Assembly: GCF_015352455.1 (NCBI RefSeq)
Contig: NZ_JADKPN010000009.1
Span: forward strand, 1 to 64,000
Origin: Nocardioides islandensis
Lineage (GTDB): Bacteria > Actinomycetota > Actinomycetes > Propionibacteriales > Nocardioidaceae
Reading direction: 5' to 3'
Length of the DNA stretch: 64,000 nucleotides
Part shown: positions 8,127 through 16,983 of the stretch, piece after piece
Layout of the letters: each line of letters begins with the position of its first letter
Position numbering within the stretch: position 1 is the first letter of the stretch
Notes under the pieces: model-generated
What the model saw: only the letters and a program-made list of their open reading frames with translations
The model's database searches: none
What the model was told of the DNA's origin: nothing
Position numbers and translations under genes: made by a program

Positions 8127-9272
8127 CTAGCCCCATTCTCTTGGGGAGATCCGTCCATCCAATGGTGCATGCGGCTCAACGGAACGCGTTGCTAAGACCG
8201 AATCGACAGCGGCGCGGGTCCGATCGTCGGAGTCGGGCCACAGATGGCTATACGTATCGAGCGTCTCGGCGGCCGAGGCGTGGCCGAGGCGCATTTGGAC
8301 CGTCTTCACGCTCTCCCCGAAACGGATGAGCAGCGAGGCGTAGTAGTGCCGCAGAGCGTGCATGCCGGTGCCCGGCTCGAGGCCGACAGCTCGGGCGACA
8401 GGTCGCCAGATGTGGCCGAATGCCTGACGGGTGATCGGGGCGCCGCCGATGGTGAACACGAGACCCCCCTCCCCCGCCGGGTGCTCGACGAGATGCGCTG
8501 CCAGGGCGTCGACCACGACCTGCGGCAGCGGGATTGTTCGAAGACTGGCCGGCGTCTTGGTCGGTCCGAACTCCGTGCGTCGGGCTGGTCGCGTGAGTAG
8601 TTGCCGATCGACACGTACCTCGCGGCGGAGGAAGTCGATCCGGTCGACGGTCAGTCCGAACACCTCACCCTGGCGCATGCCGGTGCCGGCGGTGAAGGTG
8701 ACGAGGGCGGCGAGCTCGGGCGGCATCAACTCGCGGATCTGGTCGACTTGGGCGGTCGTGAGCGGGACGACCGGCTTGCGGTCCTTGGCGGGCAGCCTGG
8801 TGCCCTCGCACGGGTTGGCGATGATCTTCCGGTCCCGTACGGCCGACCGCATGATCGCGGAGACGACGCTGTGCAGGACCGAGATCGTCTCCGGCGCGAG
8901 CGCCTTCCGCTTCGCCCGTCTGTCGGAGGTACTCAGAAGGCGCACCCAGGCCTGGACCTCGGACGGCAAGATCGTCGCAAGCTGTCGGTCGCCGAACGTC
9001 GGGTAGGCGTGCCGGCGCAGCATCCCTTCGACGTGCGCCGCACTGGACGGCCGGTGCACCTGAGCGTGTCGCCAATGCTCGGCGTACTCGCGGAAGGAGA
9101 TCCGCCCTGCCTTGGGGTCGACGTACTGGCCGGTGACGACGGCCGCGGTGACCTCGTTGAGCCACCGTTGGGCGTCGACCTTGCGGCTGAAGTGGCGGGC
9201 ATACTGCTTGCCGGCGTCGTCGCGGTACCGCGCCCGCCACTTGCCGTCGGATCTCTTCGCGATGCTGGCCAT
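8127..9272 (-). CDS. int: Tyrosine recombinase (integrase)
   Basis: A 381-aa phage-type integrase, most likely the enzyme that integrates element 1 at rnpB. The N-terminal region (about residues 1-60, RYRDDAGKQYARHFSRK) is an AP2-like arm-binding domain, followed by a SAM-like core-binding domain. The catalytic domain shows the full set: Arg in GTGMRQGE, HALRH (H-x-x-R), LGHAS (His) and Tyr in TLDTYSHLW. AGGAGG lies 5 bases before the ATG. The upstream gene on the same strand is the excisionase-like protein, separated by 36 bases. The catalytic signature is complete, so it may be active. GTCCCCA arm repeats at the element ends are the probable arm-type binding sites. Confidence 0.92.
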   Translation of the reverse strand: MASIAKRSDGKWRARYRDDAGKQYARHFSRKVDAQRWLNEVTAAVVTGQYVDPKAGRISFREYAEHWRHAQVHRPSSAAHVEGMLRRHAYPTFGDRQLATILPSEVQAWVRLLSTSDRRAKRKALAPETISVLHSVVSAIMRSAVRDRKIIANPCEGTRLPAKDRKPVVPLTTAQVDQIRELMPPELAALVTFTAGTGMRQGEVFGLTVDRIDFLRREVRVDRQLLTRPARRTEFGPTKTPASLRTIPLPQVVVDALAAHLVEHPAGEGGLVFTIGGAPITRQAFGHIWRPVARAVGLEPGTGMHALRHYYASLLIRFGESVKTVQMRLGHASAAETLDTYSHLWPDSDDRTRAAVDSVLATRSVEPHAPLDGRISPREWG

Positions 9273-9308
9273 CGGTGCCTCCTGCCGTCTCCCCGGTTCG
9301 GTGGCGGC

Positions 9309-9500
9309 TCAGCCGCCGAGGTCCTCGAGCCACTGCAGGACGTCGGACTTCCAGAAGCAGACGCGCTTGCCGACCTTGATGCTGCGGGGTCCGGTCCCCA
9401 TAAACCGCCAATAGCGGACGGTTCCTTCGGGTGCCCGGACCATGACTGCGACCTCTTTGATGGTCAGCAGCGTGTCGTCCGGATCGTGCGCCATGCTCAT
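9309..9500 (-). CDS. xis: Excisionase-like MerR-type helix-turn-helix protein
   Basis: A 63-aa DNA-binding protein: LLTIKEVAVMVRAPEGTVRYW forms the winged helix-turn-helix of the excisionase/MerR family, and the wing ends in VGKRVCFWKSDVLQWL. In this family it bends att DNA and directs the integrase toward excision. The ATG at 9498-9500 is chosen because GAGGAG stands 6 bases upstream; an in-frame GTG or ATG further upstream would add an unrelated leader. The gene is directly upstream of int on the same strand, which fits a small xis-int operon. Confidence 0.82.
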   Translation of the reverse strand: MSMAHDPDDTLLTIKEVAVMVRAPEGTVRYWRFMGTGPRSIKVGKRVCFWKSDVLQWLEDLGG

Positions 9501-9567
9501 CGCGCGCTCCTCGTTGTGGATGGCCGACGGGTCATGCACAGGTGTGCGGAGGTGCATGATCGCCGTC

Positions 9568-9591
9568 TGAACGCATCGGTTGATGCGTTCA
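9568..9591. promoter_or_regulatory. Perfect 10-bp hairpin between relaxase and xis
   Basis: TGAACGCATC and GATGCGTTCA pair perfectly around the 4-base loop GGTT. It lies in the 165-bp gap downstream of the relaxase stop and upstream of xis. Possible roles are a terminator for the relaxase gene, an operator for the xis-int promoter, or part of an origin of transfer. The sequence alone does not decide between them. Confidence 0.5.
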
Positions 9592-9665
9592 TGAGAGGAG
9601 AGGCCACACCTGCGAGCGAGTTGTGCCCTGTTGCGGCCTGACTTTCTTGGAATTCTTCGGCAGGT

Positions 9666-12278
9666 CTACCTGGCCGGCGCTGACAAGCCGTCCCGGTCGG
9701 GGGACGGCACGCGAGGGTGCCGGGAGATGCCCGGCTGCGCGATGCCGTAGCGCTCGACGTCGTCGAAGGCACGAAGGCGTGCGTGCGCAGGCCCGAGATC
9801 GGCGCGGTCGCGCGCGAAGGCACTGGTCCACTGCTCACGTGCGTCCGCAACGGAGTCGGCGACCAAGTGCGCGACGTTGCGCTGTCGACCGCGGCTCATG
9901 CCGACGTACGTCGCGGCGGCGCCCGAATGTTCGCTCACGACGACGTTCGAGGTGTCGACGGTCTGGCCCTGGGCGCCGTACGCCGTAGTGGCGTAGGCCA
10001 GCTCGACGGATCGCTCGACGTAGTGGCCAGGCAGCTGGCGCGTGCGATTTCCTTCGACGACCTCGATCGCGCCGCCATCGAGCACCTGGCTGACGGTCCA
10101 GGTCTCACGATTGGCGACACCAAGATCGGGTTCGTTCCGTCGGGTGCTGACGCGATCTCCGACCGTCAGGCGCTCGCCCGCGAGAGTGGTGGTCTCGGGT
10201 AGTTCGCGGCTCAGCTCGCCCCGCTCGAGGCGCCGGGAGCGGATGGCTGCGTTGAGGGCTGTGACCTGTTCGCGGGTGTCGGCGATGACGAAGCCCGGCT
10301 CCTCGGCGAGGGCGTACAGTCGCTCGACCTCGGTGGGGTGGATACGGATCTCGCCACGGGCCACCAGGCGATCGAAGACGTCACCGGGACGTTCGCCGCG
10401 GCGCATCAGCAGGCTCAGCTCGGCGTACTCGGGGTCCTCGAAGCGGTGGACGACGTCGAGCGTGAACTTGGTCCTGGATGGTGCGATGACGGAGGCGAGG
10501 TCGAGGACACCGCCACGCCCGACGGCCGGTAGCTGATGGCGGTCGCCGACAAGGACCAGGCGAGCGTGGGCCTCGTCTGCGATGGTGACGAGCGCGAGCG
10601 CGGTGTCCTGGTCGAGCATGCCGGCTTCGTCGACGAGGAGGATGTCGCCGTGCCGGAGCCTCGCGGCCGCGGGCACCGGCCAGGCAGGCTCACGGGTCCA
10701 GCGACCCTCGTCGTCCCATCGGTAGCCGTGCTGGTGGATCAGCCGGGCGGCGCTGGACGCGGGGGTGCCGAGCTCGTTCGCAGCGACCTGGCTGGCCTTA
10801 AGAGTTGGGGAGACCACAACCAGCCGACGTCCGCCTCGGGTCTCGGCCAAGAACCGTGCGGACGCCAACATCTGGGTCTTGCCCGCACCCGCTGCCCCCT
10901 CGATGACAAGCAGCTGGGCGGTGCCGTCGATCGCAGTGAGGGCGGCGAGCTGCGCCGTGTCGAACCGCTCCCCGTCGGGAGTTCGCCCGGGTAGGGCCTC
11001 CTGGAGTGAGCGAGTGGTGAGGCGGGTAGTGAGACGCTCCTCGACCTCGAGAACACGTTGGGAGGTGAGGGCACGCACGTGTTCGGGCGTGTTGTCGGTA
11101 GGTAGGAGGGGAACGCTTGCCTGCACAGCACGGGCGGCGAGATCCTCAGCGAGCTCGCGGCGGACCAGTGGTGAGGCGACGATGCCGGCCATCGTGAGCT
11201 GCTGTTCGACCTCCCCACGCAGATCGGGGCCGTTCCAGGCAGACCTTCGACTACCCAGCCTGCTCAGCACGGTGGCCACGATGGCGTCTCGGTCCACGGA
11301 GCCGATCGGCACGCTGGCTGGGCTCACACGAGGGTTGACTGGTTGGAAGCCAACATCGCGAAGCTCCTCGACCCAGCGACGGCCGAGCTCGACACCATCG
11401 CGCGGGACGACCTTGTCCGGGCGGGCCTCGGCCCAGGCACGGCGGTCCCATCCCATCCGGAGCTTGCTTCCCGGCTCCTGGCCCGGATGGTCCATGCGCC
11501 ACTCGGCCTCGTAGCGGTCGACGTTGGTGCGGATCTGCGTGGTGCGCGCCGAGAAGCGTCCGACGTACGGCGCCAGCTCCACGACCTCACCGGACTCCAG
11601 GTCCAGGGTGTAGCCGTGGGCGGCTAGCGAGGACCTGAACTCGGGGTCGCACATCACGGCTCCGTGGCCGATCCCATTGATGGCACCGAGACTGTCCCGG
11701 ACACCGACGGTGTGCAGCCCGCGCCATCTCTCCCCCACGAGGACCCGTGAGTTGATCTGCAGATGGAGGTGGCGGTGCGGGTCCCCGGCCCGGGACGTGT
11801 AGTGCCTGACGACCACGGCCTCGATCTCGTCGACGGGCACCTGAACCTGAAGCCCGCGCGGTCCGACGCGCGTGGTGGCGTGTTCGGCGATCCAGGCGAT
11901 GATCTCCTCCGCCGCCCGCTGTTGGGCCGCGTCGCACGCCGCTGCGATCTCTGGGTGCAGGGCCGCGACGAGCGACCACGTCTTCGGTCCGTTGAGGGCC
12001 ACCTCCACGAATCGGACACCTTGGTCGTCCGTGCGCAGCCGGCCCTTCGCCTCGCCCGAACCTATGACGTACCCCGCGACCCATGACTCGTAGGCGTCGC
12101 CGTCGAGCGACGCGACATGACGAACCGCGGCGCCCAACTCGGTGCGTCGAGCGACGAACAGCTCGGCGTGGCCGCTGCCCTCGGCGAGGTAGTAGTCGTC
12201 GGCGCGCGAGCGGTCGGCCTCGACGTAGTTCCTGGCCGCCGCGGCCGCTCCTCGGTAGATCTTCAGTCCGCCGTGCAT
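9666..12278 (-). CDS. MobF-family relaxase-helicase (TraA/TrwC-like)
   Basis: An 870-aa conjugative relaxase that would nick the element at oriT and unwind it for transfer. The N-terminal TrwC domain (about residues 1-300) has the catalytic YY pair in RADDYYLAEG and the metal-binding HRHLHLQ (168-174). The helicase half has Walker A GAAGAGKT (461-468), Walker B LLVDEAG, and a UvrD-type C-terminal motif TTAYGAQGQT with VGMSRGR. The ATG at 12276-12278 is chosen because it directly precedes the conserved relaxase start (GGLKIYRG) and has GGAAG upstream. The C-terminal extension found in many TraA proteins is short or absent. It is the only transfer gene seen in the element, so transfer would need a helper. 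Confidence 0.9.
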   Translation of the reverse strand: MHGGLKIYRGAAAAARNYVEADRSRADDYYLAEGSGHAELFVARRTELGAAVRHVASLDGDAYESWVAGYVIGSGEAKGRLRTDDQGVRFVEVALNGPKTWSLVAALHPEIAAACDAAQQRAAEEIIAWIAEHATTRVGPRGLQVQVPVDEIEAVVVRHYTSRAGDPHRHLHLQINSRVLVGERWRGLHTVGVRDSLGAINGIGHGAVMCDPEFRSSLAAHGYTLDLESGEVVELAPYVGRFSARTTQIRTNVDRYEAEWRMDHPGQEPGSKLRMGWDRRAWAEARPDKVVPRDGVELGRRWVEELRDVGFQPVNPRVSPASVPIGSVDRDAIVATVLSRLGSRRSAWNGPDLRGEVEQQLTMAGIVASPLVRRELAEDLAARAVQASVPLLPTDNTPEHVRALTSQRVLEVEERLTTRLTTRSLQEALPGRTPDGERFDTAQLAALTAIDGTAQLLVIEGAAGAGKTQMLASARFLAETRGGRRLVVVSPTLKASQVAANELGTPASSAARLIHQHGYRWDDEGRWTREPAWPVPAAARLRHGDILLVDEAGMLDQDTALALVTIADEAHARLVLVGDRHQLPAVGRGGVLDLASVIAPSRTKFTLDVVHRFEDPEYAELSLLMRRGERPGDVFDRLVARGEIRIHPTEVERLYALAEEPGFVIADTREQVTALNAAIRSRRLERGELSRELPETTTLAGERLTVGDRVSTRRNEPDLGVANRETWTVSQVLDGGAIEVVEGNRTRQLPGHYVERSVELAYATTAYGAQGQTVDTSNVVVSEHSGAAATYVGMSRGRQRNVAHLVADSVADAREQWTSAFARDRADLGPAHARLRAFDDVERYGIAQPGISRHPRVPSPDRDGLSAPAR

Positions 12279-12399
12279 CACTGCTTCCAACGCTGATCGA
12301 TAACAACCAACAATTGCCCTGGAAATGCGAATTCGGACCGCCCGACGGGCGATCCGATCTACGGAACACCGTAGCATGCGTGCCGCTACTGGTCAGGCC

Positions 12400-12741
12400 T
12401 CAGAAAGTGCGCATTGACCTTCCGGGTGGGCGGTTTCCGTTGAGGATCTCGCGGGTTGCTTCGGGCGCGGCTCTGGCAGCGAGTCCGGAGCTGGCAGCCT
12501 CCAGTTGGTCGAGCAGGTCGTCGACAAGAAGACAGGCAGCGGTGAACGGCAAGCTCAACCGACCTGGTGCGTCGCCCGCGTGGCACCAGGGTCCGTCGTG
12601 CAGCCCGGTGATAGCGATCAGGAGGTCGGTCGCGAGCGTGTCGCGATGTATGTCCTGGGCTCGCTCGTAGAGCTGCCACATCAGGCAGATGAGCGCGGTG
12701 TAGAGGTGGTCGGCCGACGCCAAGGGCCGTGACTGTTTCAT
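12400..12741 (-). CDS. Hypothetical protein, 113 aa
   Basis: No function is recognised. From the ATG at 12739-12741 the protein is largely helical, with a central run SADHLYTALICLMWQLYE and a conserved-looking stretch (TGLHDGPWCHAGD, then FTAACLLVDDLLDQLE). It has no signal peptide and no DNA-binding motif. It lies 121 bases upstream of the relaxase and faces away from the AbiV-like gene, so it could be part of a transfer operon. A longer reading from 12837 adds a Pro/Arg-rich leader and is less likely. Confidence 0.5.
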   Translation of the reverse strand: MKQSRPLASADHLYTALICLMWQLYERAQDIHRDTLATDLLIAITGLHDGPWCHAGDAPGRLSLPFTAACLLVDDLLDQLEAASSGLAARAAPEATREILNGNRPPGRSMRTF

Positions 12742-12882
12742 GTGCTTTCGCCTACCGGGCGTGGCGCCGGGACGAACGAGCCCCGCGGAGAGTTGTGGAT
12801 GGGTGTCTGTTTTCCACAGCTTCAAAGGGGCCCTCAACCCCTTACTTGACCTGATGTCCGTGAACAGGTCCAGGCTCGCCGA

Positions 12883-13629
12883 ATGGACGACATCGAGGTG
12901 TGGCGGGTGGGTGCATGGCAGGCCCGCCGTTGGTGGTTAGCTCTCATGACAAACGCGATCGGGCTGGTGAATGACTCCGCCGTCCTGGCCAAGATGTGCA
13001 GCTACGGCCGCGCCCAGGCGATGCTGGTGCTGGCCGCCGAGGAGGTCGCGAGGGCGCACTTCCTGTATGACGCCGCTCAGGAAGAGTGGTCGACGCCGCA
13101 CGACACGGACGTCTGGATCGACGTTCCTCGAGAGGTGGTCGACATGTGCCGGCCCATGCTCTCGGGCCTTCAGGTCGCCGAGCGGTACCCGGCGGGAATG
13201 TCGACGTTCTGGGATCCGGACGATGAGACCGGGCTGGCTTTTCCGTATTCAGATTCTGCACCGGGTGGCGGAGAGATAAAGAAGCAGGCTGCTGGCTTTC
13301 ATGTCGACCGGACTGGCAAGTTGATCACGAGTCCAATGGACATTCCGGAGGGGGCTCTTCCCTTGTTCATCACCCTCGTCGCCCGCGGGATCGAGATGCA
13401 CCTCGCCGAGGATCGCATCCGCCACCAATCGGCTCGTCCGGAAGAGGCGCTGGACCTGGCGGAGTTCCTGCACGTGGAGATATTTCCATTCGCGTGGCCC
13501 GAGGACTTGAAGAGCGTGCTGACCGAGGAGGGCGAGAAGCGCCTGGGCGCTATGACCGCAGATCGGATCCCGCCGCCGAGCCTGACGACACTCCGTCCAA
13601 GGCCAGCGGGATGGCGACGGCGGCGATAG
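12883..13629 (+). CDS. AbiV-like HEPN protein, probable abortive-infection factor
   Basis: A 248-aa cytosolic protein. Residues about 22-62 (TNAIGLVNDSAVLAKM, then YGRAQAMLVLAAEEVARAHF) show the periodic Ala/Leu helix pair, a grouped tyrosine-arginine-alanine and an LAAEE motif typical of the HEPN_AbiV family. The lactococcal AbiV prototype blocks phage development by interfering with translation. The middle and C-terminal parts (DVWIDVPREVV and GALPLFITLVARGIEM) are not recognised. The start ATG has no strong ribosome site. The gene is on the same element as the nuclease-NACHT gene, separated by the mobilization genes, supporting a defence role. The assignment is by motif pattern only. Confidence 0.65.
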   Translation: MDDIEVWRVGAWQARRWWLALMTNAIGLVNDSAVLAKMCSYGRAQAMLVLAAEEVARAHFLYDAAQEEWSTPHDTDVWIDVPREVVDMCRPMLSGLQVAERYPAGMSTFWDPDDETGLAFPYSDSAPGGGEIKKQAAGFHVDRTGKLITSPMDIPEGALPLFITLVARGIEMHLAEDRIRHQSARPEEALDLAEFLHVEIFPFAWPEDLKSVLTEEGEKRLGAMTADRIPPPSLTTLRPRPAGWRRRR

Positions 13630-13738
13630 CGGCAAGCAGAGAGAAGAGTGCCTGTCTACGACAATCCGTGAAACCCCACGCGCTTCTGTTCACAGAACGA
13701 CGGTGGTCAAGGCGCACCACCTAAACGAGGGTTGAGCC

Positions 13739-14830
13739 GTGCGCGCGGTCGTCAAGCTGGATCGTGGGCGGGGTTGCCTCCTTGTCCATGACCGTCAAGA
13801 GACGCCCTTGGACGCGGGACAGGTGCGCGTACATGTGGCAGCAGCGTCGGTGTGCGGCACGGACAGCGCCTTCTACGAGTCCGGAGACGCCGGTGCAGAC
13901 CTCGGTATGACTCTTCCTCGCGTCCTCGGGCACGAGGTCAGTGGGACGGTGATCGAGCTCGGTCCTCACAGTCCGGAGTCTCTCCTGGGTGCACGGGTGG
14001 CTGTGGAGACGCACCTGCACTGTGGTGAGTGTTCCTTCTGTCGCAGCGGCAGCGCCCACAACTGTTCGAGGATGGGCATTCTCGGTGTGACGGTCGACGG
14101 AGCGTTCGCCGAACGTCTCGTGGTGCCCGCCAGGAGTTGCTTTCGAATTCCGGATGAGATCGAACTCGAGACGGCTGCGCTCCTCGAGTCGGCTGGGAGC
14201 GCGATGCACGCGGTCCTCAGGTCGGGGGTCAATCTCGCCGGCGGGTCGGTGTTGATCTCGGGGGCTGGTCCCGTGGGGTTGGTGGCCGCCCAGATCGCTC
14301 GTGCACTCGGCGCGCGCGCTGTCGTCCTGGTGGAGCCGAACCCTCATCGCCGAGCGCTTGCCCAACGGTTGGGCCTGAGTTCTCTCGGGGTTGAACAAGC
14401 TCCTTTGGACGTAGCCGACGAGAGGACCCGGTCCTGGGGTGGCTTCGATGTGGCGTTTGAGTGCTCCGGAGCGATGCCGGCGCTTGAGGTTGCGCTGGCG
14501 TCAGTGCGCCGCGAGGCGACCGTGATGTCGGTCGGGCTGGTCAAGGGAGCGCTGCCCCTCCAGGTGGCCGAGACGCTGATCACCCGCGGGCTGACTCTCC
14601 GCGGCAGCTGGGGTCGATCGTTGTGGGAGACCTGGGAGCGGATGTCAGCGTTGGTCGTGGCCGGTCAGGTCGATCTCGCCAGCCTCATCACGCATCGGCT
14701 GCCCCTCAGCGGACTTCCGGAGGCGCTCGACCTCATGCGGGGTCAGGCTGGCAAAGTCGTCCTGGATCCTGCGTTGCCGGATGGCCCCGAGTCCCGCTTC
14801 ACTCAGCGGGAAGTGCTACACCAGGGTTGA
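13739..14830 (+). CDS. Zinc-dependent medium-chain alcohol/polyol dehydrogenase
   Basis: A 363-aa MDR-family NAD(P)-dependent dehydrogenase. Catalytic zinc ligands are visible as Cys in VCGTD and His-Glu in GHEVSG; structural zinc ligands are the four cysteines of HCGECSFCRSGSAHNC. The Rossmann fold has GAGPVGLVAAQ. It resembles threonine/sorbitol dehydrogenases, but the substrate cannot be told. It starts with GTG at 13739. Its 3' end overlaps the 3' end of the convergent FAD-linked oxidase by 32 bases. It could oxidise a secondary alcohol in the pathway encoded by the operon facing it; that is an inference from position. Confidence 0.85.
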   Translation: MRAVVKLDRGRGCLLVHDRQETPLDAGQVRVHVAAASVCGTDSAFYESGDAGADLGMTLPRVLGHEVSGTVIELGPHSPESLLGARVAVETHLHCGECSFCRSGSAHNCSRMGILGVTVDGAFAERLVVPARSCFRIPDEIELETAALLESAGSAMHAVLRSGVNLAGGSVLISGAGPVGLVAAQIARALGARAVVLVEPNPHRRALAQRLGLSSLGVEQAPLDVADERTRSWGGFDVAFECSGAMPALEVALASVRREATVMSVGLVKGALPLQVAETLITRGLTLRGSWGRSLWETWERMSALVVAGQVDLASLITHRLPLSGLPEALDLMRGQAGKVVLDPALPDGPESRFTQREVLHQG

Positions 14831-16169
14831 GGGTGCTCGTAGGGTCCAGTGCTCGCTTGATAGCACCATGAACCTCAGTGGCTACGGCGTCGAGCTCGCG
14901 TCGCAGCCACTGGGTCTTCAAGCGTCCGACACCGTGCTCACCCGTGACCGTGCCACCGAGCTCGAGTGCAGAGGCGGTGATCCGGTCGAATGCGCGGAGG
15001 GCTGTGTCGCGCCCTTCCGGGGTCGATCCGTCGTAGATGACGGTCGGATGCATGTTGCCGTCGCCAGCATGGCCGAACAGTCCGATGGTCAGCCCTTCAT
15101 CGCTGGCGATCGTCTCCACGTGCTCGATGAGGGCCACGACTTGTGAACGCGGGACGCAGACGTCGTCGAGCAGCCAGTCACCCAGCCTCTCCAACGATGG
15201 AAGTGCCAGGCGGCGCGCCTCGAGGAGCGTGCGCGCTTCGTCGGGGTTGTCACTCTGTACGACGTCCAGGGCGTCGGCTGACTCGCACGCGTCCGCCAGG
15301 GCTTCGGCGTCCTCCTTCGCCGTGGACGAGTCGCTCTGCAGCAGCAGGACCGCTCCCACGGATCCGTCGAATCCCAGAGGCGTCATCGACTCGATGGCTC
15401 GCAGTGTGGTGCGGTCCAGGATCTCGAAGACCGATGGAGTCACCCGAGTCTGGGTGATCGCCTGGACGGCGCGCCCGGCGCCGGCCACGTCTCCGAACGT
15501 CGCCAGCACCGAGTGTGCTTCCGACGGAGTAGGCAGGAGGCGCAGCGTGACCTCCGTGATCACCCCGAGGGTTCCCTCCGACCCCACGAAGAGCCGGGTG
15601 AGGTCGTAGCCGGCGACGCCTTTGACCGTCCGCCGACCTGTGCGCATGGTGCGCCCGTCGGCGAGGACGACCTCGAGCCCGAGGACGTAGTCGCCCGTTA
15701 CGCCGTACTTGACGCAGCACATCCCTCCGGCGTTGGTGGCGACGTTGCCGCCGATGGTGCAGGTGGCCACGCTGCCGGGGTCCGGCGGGTAGAAGAGGCC
15801 ATGACGTTCAGCCTCAGCGCGTACGTCGGCGGTGACCACTCCGGGTTGGGCCACCAGCAGCCGCTCGGTCGTGTCGACCTCGACGATCCTGGAGAGACGA
15901 CGGGTGCTCAGCACGATGCATCCCTCGGTCGCGTTGGCGCCGCCGCTCAATCCCGATCCGGCGCCCCTGGTCACGACGGCCACGCCGAGCTCGTGCGCGA
16001 CCGCGAGCGCGGTCGCCACCTCTTCGGTTGTTCTCGGGATGAGCACGAGGGCGGGAGCCCCCGCGGGGGTGAAGTGCGACTCGTCGCGGACGAAGCTCGC
16101 GATGAGATCTGGGTCTGTCACCACGACTTCGGGTGGGAGACGGTCGATAAGAGCCGCTAGGTCAGACAC
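14799..16169 (-). CDS. FAD-linked oxidase (GlcD/D-lactate dehydrogenase family)
   Basis: A 456-aa flavoprotein of the VAO/PCMH type, oxidising a 2-hydroxy acid or similar. The FAD-binding region shows TRGAGSGLSGGANATEG, then PPDPGSVATCTIGGNVATN and KYGVTGDYVLGLE, and the C-terminal domain ends in TGEHGVGRLK, all hallmarks of the glycolate/lactate oxidase group. It uses the GTG at 16167-16169, which overlaps the SDR stop by 8 bases; an extension further upstream is not conserved-looking. It is the last gene of a five-gene operon (thiolase, ligase, PPC protein, SDR, oxidase) with overlapping stops and starts. It overlaps the convergent alcohol dehydrogenase tail to tail. Confidence 0.88.
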   Translation of the reverse strand: MSDLAALIDRLPPEVVVTDPDLIASFVRDESHFTPAGAPALVLIPRTTEEVATALAVAHELGVAVVTRGAGSGLSGGANATEGCIVLSTRRLSRIVEVDTTERLLVAQPGVVTADVRAEAERHGLFYPPDPGSVATCTIGGNVATNAGGMCCVKYGVTGDYVLGLEVVLADGRTMRTGRRTVKGVAGYDLTRLFVGSEGTLGVITEVTLRLLPTPSEAHSVLATFGDVAGAGRAVQAITQTRVTPSVFEILDRTTLRAIESMTPLGFDGSVGAVLLLQSDSSTAKEDAEALADACESADALDVVQSDNPDEARTLLEARRLALPSLERLGDWLLDDVCVPRSQVVALIEHVETIASDEGLTIGLFGHAGDGNMHPTVIYDGSTPEGRDTALRAFDRITASALELGGTVTGEHGVGRLKTQWLRRELDAVATEVHGAIKRALDPTSTLNPGVALPAE

Positions 16170-16983
16170 TTCGCGCTGCCAGCCCGCCGTCCACCGGCAG
16201 CAGCACGCCGTTGACGTAGGTCGCCAAGTCGCTGGCGAGGAAGAGAGCAGCACGGGCGACGTCCCAGGGACTGCCCATCTGCCCGGTGGGGCTGGCGCTA
16301 TGCCTCGCCGCCAGCTCTTCGCTGACGTGGTCCGGGTCTTTGACGATCTGCTGGCTCACGAGCGGGGTGTCGATGAGGCCGGGAACCACCGCGTTGGCTC
16401 GGATGCCACGACCCGCGTACGTCAGGGCCAGCGAGATGGTCAGCTGGTTGAGGGCGGCCTTGGACGCGTTGTAGGCCGGGTAGACGTATCCGGTGTCTCG
16501 GAGCCCAGCCAGCGACGAGACGGTCACGATGGCGCCCTTGCCTCGCTCCAGCATGTGGGGAAGAACGTGACGGGCGGTGAGGTAGCAGCCCGTGACGTTG
16601 ACGGCGAGGGAGCGGTCCCAGGATTCCCGGTCGAGGTCCAGGACCTCTCCGAGGACAGCCATCCCGACGTTGTGATGGAGCACGCGAGGCCGCCCGAGCT
16701 CGTGGGCCGACAGCGCCACGGCGGCAGCGACCTGGTCCTCGATCGTGACGTCAGCGGTGACGGCCAGGGCTGTTCCGCCGTCCGCCTCGACGGCTTTGGC
16801 AACGCGCTCTGCTTCGATCGGATCCTTGTCGACACACGCCACCCGCGCGCCGGCTCGGGCGTACGTCAGTGCGGCCGCTTCACCATTGCTGAGGCCCGCG
16901 CCGCTCGAACCGGCCCCGAAGACGAGCACGACCTCGTCGCTGAGTCCGAAGCTGAGAAGGTCTGAGTTGACGTCGCGGTTCAC
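16162..16983 (-). CDS. Short-chain dehydrogenase/reductase
   Basis: A 273-aa SDR with the nucleotide-binding FGAGSSGAG (a variant of the TGxxxGxG motif), a degenerate HHNVG in place of NNAG, catalytic Ser in TVSSLAG, Tyr and Lys in YNASK, and the tail VNGVLLPVDGG. NAD dependence is suggested by the acidic residue after the second strand (ACVDKD). It would interconvert a hydroxy and a keto intermediate. It starts with GTG, overlapping the PPC protein stop by 4 bases (GTGA), and its stop overlaps the oxidase start. The replacement of NNAG by HNVG is unusual, so the activity is assumed rather than certain. Confidence 0.85.
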   Translation of the reverse strand: MNRDVNSDLLSFGLSDEVVLVFGAGSSGAGLSNGEAAALTYARAGARVACVDKDPIEAERVAKAVEADGGTALAVTADVTIEDQVAAAVALSAHELGRPRVLHHNVGMAVLGEVLDLDRESWDRSLAVNVTGCYLTARHVLPHMLERGKGAIVTVSSLAGLRDTGYVYPAYNASKAALNQLTISLALTYAGRGIRANAVVPGLIDTPLVSQQIVKDPDHVSEELAARHSASPTGQMGSPWDVARAALFLASDLATYVNGVLLPVDGGLAARSV

